Below, piece after piece: positions 1 to 5,248 of a stretch of 7,342 nucleotides of DNA. This DNA comes from JBCCRH01 sp039208045 (lineage in GTDB: Bacteria > Bacteroidota > Bacteroidia > Chitinophagales > Saprospiraceae), in contig JBCCRH010000329.1 in the NCBI GenBank assembly GCA_039208045.1, forward strand, positions 1 through 7,342, in the 5' to 3' direction. Under the pieces are notes generated by a model, which did not search any database, had not been told where the DNA came from, and saw only the letters and a program-made list of their open reading frames with translations. The translations under genes and the position numbers were made by a program. Numbering within the stretch: the stretch's first letter is position 1; every line of letters starts with the position of its first letter.

Positions 1-1
1 A

Positions 2-505
2 GCCTTTGAGCGAGCTCTAAAAACAGAAAAATGTAGTGGGGATACCGAGGTGCAAGGACTCGTGCGTATTTTGGAGTATGATTTAACAACATCAGAGGTA
101 GTGCAAAAAGAGTATGCCTACCCACTGCACCGATGGACCGATATTGGTGAAAATGAAAATGGCGTAACTGAAATCCTACATTGGAAAAATCAGCGGTTGC
201 TCATCTTAGAACGTACCTATTCGTCTGAGCAGAATAAAAATTATATCCGTTTGTTTGGGGTAGATTTGGCGAAAGCCACCAATGTTATGAAAATGAGCCT
301 TTGCGCCTTACCAGAAGAAGCAAAAGTGCTAGTCCCACAACTGCTATTTGACTTTGAAGTGCCCATTAAAGCAGGGCAATTAGCTAGGGTAGATAATGCA
401 GAGGGCATGGTTTTTAGCCCAGATCGCAAGTATCTTTTCATTGTAACCGATAATAATTTCCGAGCTAGCCAGCAGACACAAATCTTGCGTTTGCGAGTGG
501 AGTAG
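2..505 (+). CDS. Phytase-like (esterase-like activity of phytase) domain protein, C-terminal part
   Basis: The frame is open from the left edge, so the start lies outside the window; 167 codons are visible, ending in TAG at 503-505. A GTG at position 50 is not needed as a start because the same frame reads upstream without a stop. The visible part resembles the C-terminal half of the phytase-like domain: a line with RLLILERTYS (the family's 'LLxLER' strand), IRLFGVDLAKATNV (a strand describing the state variable), and near the end NAEGMVFSPDRKYLFIVTDNNF, the family's hallmark 'EGM..PDG..L...DNNF' ending. The fold is a beta-propeller that is usually exported. The family name comes from similarity and the true substrate is unknown; phosphatase or esterase activity is unproven. 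The gene lies upstream of the DUF2177 gene on the same strand, 112 bases before that gene's preferred start. Family assignment is good; function is not claimed. Confidence 0.75.
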   Translation, partial: AFERALKTEKCSGDTEVQGLVRILEYDLTTSEVVQKEYAYPLHRWTDIGENENGVTEILHWKNQRLLILERTYSSEQNKNYIRLFGVDLAKATNVMKMSLCALPEEAKVLVPQLLFDFEVPIKAGQLARVDNAEGMVFSPDRKYLFIVTDNNFRASQQTQILRLRVE

Positions 506-513
506 TACTTTTG
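485..513 (+). promoter_or_regulatory. Candidate Bacteroidota-type promoter before the DUF2177 gene
   Basis: TACTTTTG at 506-513 fits the Bacteroidota -7 box TANNTTTG at all fixed positions. A TTG at 485-487 lies 18 bases upstream, within the spacing reported for the phylum's -33 element. It overlaps the last codons and stop of the phytase-like gene. Transcription would start near 520, giving a leader of about 100 bases before ATG 618. This is based on motif match only. Confidence 0.35.
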
Positions 514-564
514 TCTCTCATTTTTAAAATCATTAAAGAGCTTGGCACCCGCTTGGTAAGTCTA

Positions 565-580
565 TTGCAGCTTGCTGCAA
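565..580 (+). terminator. Small hairpin followed by CCTTTT, weak terminator or leader structure
   Basis: TTGCAG (565-570) and CTGCAA (575-580) form a perfect 6-bp stem with the 4-base loop CTTG, followed by CCTTTT. It could end the phytase-like transcript. If the promoter at 485-513 is real, however, it sits in the leader of the DUF2177 mRNA instead. The short stem and interrupted T-run make it weak either way. Confidence 0.3.
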
Positions 581-617
581 CCTTTTGAGCGTTATGGAGT
601 TGAGATTGCTAAAAAGT

Positions 618-1004
618 ATGACCTACCTCAAGCTCTACCTCTTTGCCGCTTTGGCCTTCTTTCCGCTAGATATGATTTGGTTAGGATGGATAGGACGTCC
701 AATCTATAACCGCCAAATTGGGCACCTGATGGCGGAGCAAGTAGACTGGGCGGCGGCAGGTATCTTTTATTCTATATTCCTAGCCGGGCTGCTGTACTTC
801 GTTGTGGTTCCTACTTTGAATGGTACGAGTGGAGAGGTGCTGCTCCGGGGAGCTCTTTTTGGAGTCATCACCTATGCGACTTATGAGTTTACCAACAAAG
901 CAGTATTAGCTACCTGGCCCTGGCCGATTGTGATTGTAGATGTGCTGTGGGGGGCGGTCTTGTGCGCCATCACCGCATGGGTGAGCTGGCGCTTTGGCCG
1001 ATAG
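618..1004 (+). CDS. DUF2177 family four-helix membrane protein
   Basis: From ATG 618 the product is 128 residues, the usual size of the DUF2177 family, and starts MTYLKLYLF as family members do. Four hydrophobic segments are visible: about residues 3-23, 49-66, 76-97 and 104-124. Family-like motifs are FFPLDMIWLGWIGRPIYNR after helix 1 and the block YEFTNKAVLATWPWPIVIVDVLWG, matching the typical 'Y.tY.lTN.AtL..WP....D..WG' pattern. The family is an integral inner-membrane protein with no established activity. In-frame TTG 585 and ATG 594 would add 11 or 8 polar residues ahead of the family start and have no ribosome-binding site, so 618 is preferred although it also lacks one at good spacing. 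The gene stands alone between the phytase-like gene and rpsU. Confidence 0.8.
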   Translation: MTYLKLYLFAALAFFPLDMIWLGWIGRPIYNRQIGHLMAEQVDWAAAGIFYSIFLAGLLYFVVVPTLNGTSGEVLLRGALFGVITYATYEFTNKAVLATWPWPIVIVDVLWGAVLCAITAWVSWRFGR

Positions 1005-1138
1005 GGAACATTTTTTATGCTTATCGGTTATAAAGTTGCCTTGGGGATGAAATATTCTCAAAAAAAACCGATATTTGCGGTCGCTATTGGAATAAGCGAG
1101 AATTTAGAATTGATTTTATTTAATTAAACCAACCATAT
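1005..1138 (+). other. AT-rich gap before rpsU with an 8-bp inverted repeat
   Basis: TATCGGTT (1022-1029) and AACCGATA (1066-1073) are perfect inverted repeats 36 bases apart, and TCGCT/AGCGA (1081-1085, 1095-1099) could form a second small stem. They may shape the 3' end of the DUF2177 transcript or the rpsU leader. TAGAATTG at 1105-1112 is one base from the TANNTTTG -7 box and would put a start near 1119, but no -33 element stands at the right distance. No Shine-Dalgarno sequence precedes rpsU: the last 30 bases are A/T-rich with AACCAACC. Confidence 0.3.
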
Positions 1139-1327
1139 ATGCTAATTATTGATGTAAAAGATGGTGAAAACATCGACCGCGCACTAAAGCGCTACAAAAA
1201 TAAATTTCGTAAAGTAAAGCTGATGAAAGAACTACGTCGTAGAAAGCACTTTACCAAGCCTTCTGTAAAGAGACGTAACGAAATCTTGAATGCAGTATAC
1301 CGCGAAGAAAACTATGGGGATATGTAA
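1139..1327 (+). CDS. rpsU: 30S ribosomal protein bS21
   Basis: The 62-residue product is recognisable along its length: MLIIDVKDGENIDRALKRYK at the N-terminus, a basic middle KFRKVKLMKELRRRKHFTKPS, and KRRNEIL at the start of the C-terminal helix. This is bS21, a small basic protein of the 30S platform near the 3' end of 16S rRNA. In Flavobacterium johnsoniae, bS21 is known to help hide the anti-Shine-Dalgarno end of 16S rRNA, which fits the weak use of Shine-Dalgarno sites in this phylum. The start is ATG 1139, since the family begins with M-[LI]-I-[IV]. The gene is monocistronic here: it has its own terminator and the next gene converges on it. The common Bacteroidota neighbours xerC-like recombinase and hpf are absent. 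Its last codons also form the terminator arm. Confidence 0.95.
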   Translation: MLIIDVKDGENIDRALKRYKNKFRKVKLMKELRRRKHFTKPSVKRRNEILNAVYREENYGDM

Positions 1328-1345
1328 TTATCCCTATAGTTTTTT
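1308..1345 (+). terminator. Intrinsic terminator of rpsU, overlapping its coding end
   Basis: Bases 1308-1322 pair with 1329-1343. The core is AACTATGGGGATA against TATCCCTATAGTT, with 12 Watson-Crick pairs and one G-U pair, extended by two A-T pairs. The loop is six bases (TGTAAT) and a run of T ends at 1345. The stop codon TAA (1325-1327) lies in the loop, so the codons for Asn-Tyr-Gly-Asp form the 5' arm. Read from the other strand, the same hairpin has an A-C mismatch and is followed by GTTTTC, so it may also stop the converging lipoprotein transcript, less well. Confidence 0.8.
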
Positions 1346-1365
1346 ATGAGCAGCTTTCCTGCTTC

Positions 1366-2076
1366 CTACTCTTTCACACACCTCACATAGTTCCCCACTC
1401 GGGCGTCTTGCGGTATCAGTCGAAGTATCCCTCTGTAATCACTTTCAAATGTAAACGCTGCTTTCCTCTTCGAGGAAGCATCTAAGTCTGTGCTCCACCA
1501 AAAGCAGTATTCATCTCCTAAGACAGAGCCATAATCGTCAATTCGACCCGACATTTCGGCATTAAAGCCACTGCTCCCACCTTTTAGCAACTTTTTACCC
1601 GCTTCCATCTTTCCACCAAGCGTACTCACTAAGGTTTCCCAATCCGCTTTTGTAGGAATGCGATAACCTTCCGGACACAGCTGGCACGAAGTGATAGCGC
1701 CATAGCTATAAATAATGCCGGTGTAGGTATCCTTATTATTGTTGTAATAGGCATAACGGGGCGTGGCATCATAGAACTTTACACCAGGCCCGCGCTCCAG
1801 GCCATTGGTAAACTTCACTTTTACGCTATCTGCACAATCAAAAACAGTGGTGTGAAGATCTTCTGCCAGCCATACTTGCTCGCCAATCTGGACGGTAGGG
1901 TATTTATTTCCAGCAGCATCTTCTACAAAAGTAGTTTCGTTTGCCACTATTTCAGTAACTTTCTGCTGCTCTCCGTCTGAAGAATCATCGGTCTTATTCT
2001 CGGCGCAAGACTGCAAGAACAAGCTCAAAAAAACAAATACGAAGACGCTCCATGTGATTTTCTTTCTAAATTGCAT
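1366..2076 (-). CDS. Lipoprotein with Fibrobacter major paralogous (FISUMP) domain
   Basis: The product is 236 residues. The N-terminus has basic residues (RKK), a hydrophobic stretch (residues 9-21) and the lipobox LQSC with Cys24, so it is an exported lipoprotein. Acidic residues after the Cys (AENKTDD) resemble Bacteroidota surface-lipoprotein signals; surface exposure is an inference. A low-complexity linker runs to about residue 50. The rest is a FISUMP domain (TIGR02145 type): GNKYPTVQIGEQVWLAEDL, then YAYYNNN, IIYSYGAI, the hallmark CPEGYRIPTKADWETL, WWST, and a terminal GNYVRCVKE. The domain occurs in many copies in Fibrobacter and Bacteroidota; its biochemical role is not established. 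The gene is divergent from the HTCS gene across a long palindrome and convergent with rpsU. Start ATG 2076 follows an A-rich leader without Shine-Dalgarno. Confidence 0.85.
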   Translation of the reverse strand: MQFRKKITWSVFVFVFLSLFLQSCAENKTDDSSDGEQQKVTEIVANETTFVEDAAGNKYPTVQIGEQVWLAEDLHTTVFDCADSVKVKFTNGLERGPGVKFYDATPRYAYYNNNKDTYTGIIYSYGAITSCQLCPEGYRIPTKADWETLVSTLGGKMEAGKKLLKGGSSGFNAEMSGRIDDYGSVLGDEYCFWWSTDLDASSKRKAAFTFESDYRGILRLIPQDARVGNYVRCVKE

Positions 2077-2092
2077 GTTTATTTTTTTTGGT

Positions 2093-2255
2093 TAGACTTG
2101 TTCCGCCAGTCATGAATGAGCGAAAGCGCAGCAAATTTTATTCTGGGCAAGGCAAAAAACGTAGGCGATGCCTAAGCATCGGCGAGGCTTTTTAACGAAG
2201 TACAGGATAAAATTTTGCCGCTTGCAGCCATTTGATGGCTGGCGAAACAAGTCTA
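2093..2255. mobile_element. 163-base palindromic element, MITE-like, between divergent genes
   Basis: The whole stretch is one imperfect palindrome centred at 2173-2174. The terminal arms 2093-2113 and 2235-2255 agree at 19 of 21 positions (TAGACTTGTT... at each end, read inward). Inner arms also pair: GCAGCAAATTTTATTCTG (2128-2144) against the complement of CAGGATAAAATTTTGCCGC (2203-2221), and AAAAA near 2154-2158 with TTTTT near 2189-2193. The tip is CGATGC (2166-2171), loop CTAA, GCATCG (2176-2181). Both ends are TA, as expected if an element inserted at a TA dinucleotide (IS630/Tc1-mariner style), though TA can equally be part of the palindrome. It has no convincing gene. Alternatives are a REP/BIME-like dispersed repeat or a long hairpin terminator. 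That it recurs elsewhere in the genome is an inference. Confidence 0.6.
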
Positions 2256-2265
2256 TTAAAAAATC

Positions 2266-2271
2266 GAAGGA
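2266..2271 (+). promoter_or_regulatory. Shine-Dalgarno-like GAAGGA fixing the HTCS start
   Basis: GAAGGA lies 8 bases before ATG 2280. It is outside the palindromic element and is the only purine-rich ribosome-binding motif at good spacing near this gene's possible starts (TTG 2232, ATG 2235, ATG 2280). This supports 2280. Confidence 0.5.
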
Positions 2272-2279
2272 TAGGTTAC

Positions 2280-5027
2280 ATGTTCGTTGGGCTAAAAATA
2301 AAAGCAAAAACTACTAATTTCTTCATCTTTTCGCTGTGCTTTCTATGTAATATAGGGGCTTCGGCACAATCTTCTAATGTTAAAGCAGAGACTGCAAATA
2401 GGCAACAACAGTTGCTTCAGGCCAACCATCTGCTTGATATCAATCAAAATGATGATGCCCTCACACAGCTCGAACCGCTTTTGGAGGCCGTACAGCGGCA
2501 GCAATTGCAGGAAACGCCATTTGGTTGGGAAATACAACTGGCTTTAGGTAGGGCTTACGCCCAAAAAAATCAAAAAGAGAAAGCTATTACCCTACTACTT
2601 GAGTTGAGTGAAAAAACGCTAGCAGCCAAAGAATGGGCTACTTATGCTTCCACTTGCTTGACTTTAGGAGCATTATACGGCGCTATTGCGCAAGCTGAAA
2701 AATACAGCAGCCAGATGGAGGCGGCAAGATCTATTATTTTTACCTATCAGCTAGAAGCGCTGTACCCCCTCTTTGCCCTCCGAATGATTAACTGGCACGA
2801 AAGCTATGGGTATCGCGATTCGGTAGCATACTATATCAAGGAGGCACTGCAATACGAATCGAAAGTAGATGCCGATAATCTTATGGCCCAGCTAACCTTC
2901 GCACAGAGTCTTGGCGATTATTACCAAGCTGATGACTTTGTTTTAGCTAAGACCTATTATGAAGAAGCGATTCGTCTTGGTAAGCAACTTCAAGATTATA
3001 GCAGGCTGAGCGAAATCTGGTTCGAGATGGGTATTATCTACTACAAAAAGAATTTCAATGAAACAGCTCTGCTGTACAATGACTCCACCATCTGGGCCGC
3101 CTACAAAGCCATTGAAGCAGGAAATACCGATATTTTTACCCTTCGGCATGCGTATTACTATCGGTCGCGGCTCTATCGCAACTTGGGCAAGCTTGATTCT
3201 GCGCTAAATTATGCCACCCGCTATTATACCCAAGAAATAGCGTTTATGAAAGAGCAGGAGCGGGAAAATATCATCGAAATAGACGAACGCTACCAGGACG
3301 AAAAGAAAACGATACAGCTTGCTCAACAAGCCGAAGTGCTACAGCAAGAGCGGAGTATTAGAGGGCTGTTGATTGGGTTGGCGTTACTGTTCGTTTTTTT
3401 TGGACTCATACTGGCCTACTATTACCTACAACTCCGCAAAGAAAAGCGTATCACCGAACAGCAAGCAGAACAACTCCGGGACTTAGATGCTGCGAAATCG
3501 CGCTTTTTTGCTAACGTCAGCCATGAACTACGCACCCCACTCACCTTACTGCTAGGTCCTGTTAATTCCCTGCTAAAGAAGAAAAAAGAGTTAACGCAGC
3601 AGCATATGCACTTGCTACAGCTAGCCCATCGAAGCGGTCATCAGCTTGGGCAGCTCATCGACGAAATCCTGGATTTGCAAAAGCTGGAAATGGGAAAACT
3701 TCAGCTGCAGCTAGAACCCACTGTCCTTACCGATTTTTTCCAGGTCTACCTGGCCCACTTTGATTCCTTATCGGCCTACAAATCGATTAGCTATACCCAT
3801 CAAGTCACCATCCCTTCCAACGCTATTGCCTTATTTGACCGGGAAAAATGCCGGCAAATGCTCTATAACTTACTCTCCAACGCCTTCAAATACACGCCTC
3901 ACCAAGGCCAGATAAAAGCCACCATTTCGCTCGATGGACAACAGCTAAGCATCACAGTCGCAGATACCGGCCCCGGCATTCACCCCGATGACTTACCCCA
4001 TCTTTTTGACCGCTATTTCCAGACCAGCCGCGCCGACCAACCCGCTGAAGGAGGTACCGGTATTGGCCTAGCCCTCTGCCGCGAGTATACGCACTTATTG
4101 GGAGGAAACATTCAGGTGGATAGCAAAGTAGGGGAGGGGTCAACCTTCCATATCCATTTTCCTATTGAGCTGATCGAAGCTACTGAAGCCATCGTGGCAG
4201 CCCCCATTAAAGAAAACGCTTACATCCCTGGTTTTCAAGAAGAAAGGGTTCCCACAGCGGCAAAAGATATTGATAAACCTTCCCTCTTATTAGTAGAGGA
4301 TAATGTCGATCTACAAACCTATATTCAGTTGATTTTATCCGATCAATACCACGTCACTCTCGCCCAAAATGGCGCCGAAGCGCTCGATATTTTAGCGCGA
4401 GTAACCTCCTTCGATCTCATCATCAGCGATCTTATGATGCCTATTATGGACGGCTATCAGCTGCTAGAGCGTCTCAAAGCCCAAGATAGCACTCGCCATC
4501 TTCCGGTTGTCATGTTGACCGCTAGGGCGGAAATACGCGACAAACTCAAAGCGCTTCGTCTCGGCGTTGACGACTATCTCCTCAAACCCTTTGATGAAGA
4601 AGAACTAAAAGTGCGCTTAGCTAATCTGCACCGCAATCACCTTAGCCGCCAAGCCGCTTTTGCGAGCACCGACCAAGCCCAAGTCGGCACCACGGCCCCC
4701 AGCATATCCGAAGCAGATCGCGACTGGCTTGCCTCCTTCGAAGCTCACGTTGATGAACAGCTTCATCGCGGCCTATTATCCGTCACCTATCTCGCTGACA
4801 CCTTTGCCATGAGCGAGTCCACCCTACTCCGCCAAGTGAAACGCCTCACCGGCCTGACCCCCAGCCAGTATCTCCGCGAAGTACGCCTCCACCAAGCCCG
4901 CCAACTCCTAGAGCACAAAACCTACCGCTCCATTGCCGAAGTAGCCGACAAGGCAGGCTTTGCAGATACCCGCTCTTTTTCCCGCAGCTTCAAAAAACGA
5001 TTCGGAAAATTACCTTCAGAAGTCTAA
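2280..5027 (+). CDS. Hybrid two-component system (HTCS): TPR sensor, histidine kinase, receiver, AraC regulator
   Basis: The 915-residue product combines sensor, kinase, receiver and DNA-binding output. From the N-terminus: signal peptide 1-29 (hydrophobic FFIFSLCFLCNIG, cleavage after ASA); helical TPR-like repeats about 31-330 as periplasmic sensor; a charged coiled-coil (QEIAFMKEQERENIIEIDER) to 361; membrane helix 362-384; H box FFANVSHELRTPL with His415; N box with Asn530/Asn534; G1 DTGPGI 562-567; F box LFDRYF; G2 GGTGIG 591-596; receiver about 668-785 with Glu673/Asp674, phospho-acceptor Asp717 (SDLMMPIMDG), Thr747 and Lys769; AraC helix-turn-helix about 815-915. All catalytic residues are present. 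In-frame TTG 2232/ATG 2235 would add residues from the palindrome's arm, so ATG 2280 is chosen. The product ends at KLPSEV, a few residues earlier than many AraC domains, exactly where a copy of natB DNA begins. The 3' half looks more G+C-rich than the 5' half. Target genes are unknown. Confidence 0.92.
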   Translation: MFVGLKIKAKTTNFFIFSLCFLCNIGASAQSSNVKAETANRQQQLLQANHLLDINQNDDALTQLEPLLEAVQRQQLQETPFGWEIQLALGRAYAQKNQKEKAITLLLELSEKTLAAKEWATYASTCLTLGALYGAIAQAEKYSSQMEAARSIIFTYQLEALYPLFALRMINWHESYGYRDSVAYYIKEALQYESKVDADNLMAQLTFAQSLGDYYQADDFVLAKTYYEEAIRLGKQLQDYSRLSEIWFEMGIIYYKKNFNETALLYNDSTIWAAYKAIEAGNTDIFTLRHAYYYRSRLYRNLGKLDSALNYATRYYTQEIAFMKEQERENIIEIDERYQDEKKTIQLAQQAEVLQQERSIRGLLIGLALLFVFFGLILAYYYLQLRKEKRITEQQAEQLRDLDAAKSRFFANVSHELRTPLTLLLGPVNSLLKKKKELTQQHMHLLQLAHRSGHQLGQLIDEILDLQKLEMGKLQLQLEPTVLTDFFQVYLAHFDSLSAYKSISYTHQVTIPSNAIALFDREKCRQMLYNLLSNAFKYTPHQGQIKATISLDGQQLSITVADTGPGIHPDDLPHLFDRYFQTSRADQPAEGGTGIGLALCREYTHLLGGNIQVDSKVGEGSTFHIHFPIELIEATEAIVAAPIKENAYIPGFQEERVPTAAKDIDKPSLLLVEDNVDLQTYIQLILSDQYHVTLAQNGAEALDILARVTSFDLIISDLMMPIMDGYQLLERLKAQDSTRHLPVVMLTARAEIRDKLKALRLGVDDYLLKPFDEEELKVRLANLHRNHLSRQAAFASTDQAQVGTTAPSISEADRDWLASFEAHVDEQLHRGLLSVTYLADTFAMSESTLLRQVKRLTGLTPSQYLREVRLHQARQLLEHKTYRSIAEVADKAGFADTRSFSRSFKKRFGKLPSEV

Positions 5028-5076
5028 CCAGTCACTAAGGCCACCAGCAGGGATCAATACTACCATCATAAGCGGC
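5026..5076. repeat. Chimeric 51-base copy of two pieces of the neighbouring ABC permease gene
   Basis: Bases 5026-5048 are identical to 5386-5408 (23 of 23), and 5046-5076 match 5519-5549 at 30 of 31 positions (T5058 versus C5531). The two source pieces lie 110 bases apart in the permease gene and are joined here through the shared trinucleotide AGC (5046-5048). Orientation is the same as in the source. In the permease they encode about residues 317-327 and 364-372. The copy begins with the second base of the HTCS stop codon TAA. A microhomology-mediated template switch or duplication-deletion is the simplest explanation; an assembly error must be excluded. Confidence 0.85.
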
Positions 5077-5078
5077 TC

Positions 5079-5126
5079 AACCTTGGAGGTTTTGCTAAGC
5101 CCTCACCTGCCAACCTCCAAGGTTTT
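5079..5126 (+). terminator. 13-bp perfect inverted repeat with T-run, probable HTCS terminator
   Basis: AACCTTGGAGGTT (5079-5091) and AACCTCCAAGGTT (5112-5124) are perfect inverted repeats separated by 20 bases, followed by TT then GCGG (the T-run with the arm is TTTT at 5123-5126). It stands about 50 bases after the HTCS stop, on the right strand for ending that transcript. From the opposite strand no T-run follows, so it would serve the permease gene poorly. The loop is long for a classical terminator; similar CCTTGGAGG hairpins occur as dispersed repeats in Bacteroidota, which is an alternative reading. Confidence 0.5.
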
Positions 5127-5248
5127 GCGGCGAGGCGGTTCTGGCCCAGGAGCCAGTTGTAATCCTGTTTTTGACCAAAAAGCGAACAGCTACTTACCAT
5201 GATGAGGTAGAGTAAAACTAGCTAGCGCTCAAATCACCGCCATTATCG

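Noticed and set aside
585..617. Upstream TTG/ATG starts for the DUF2177 gene
   Set aside because: They add a short polar extension before the usual family N-terminus and have no ribosome-binding site; ATG 618 fits the family better.
1349..1363. AGCAG/CTGCT hairpin after the lipoprotein stop
   Set aside because: Five-base stem and no T-run on the minus strand; the larger rpsU hairpin is the better candidate for ending both transcripts.
2110..2307. Open frame of 65 codons on the - strand across the palindrome
   Set aside because: It is a translation of the palindromic element running into the HTCS start; no family resemblance or leader.
4960..5202. 80-codon + strand frame over the HTCS end and the gap
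   Set aside because: It overlaps the conserved AraC domain in another frame, then runs through the chimeric repeat and hairpin; no protein character.
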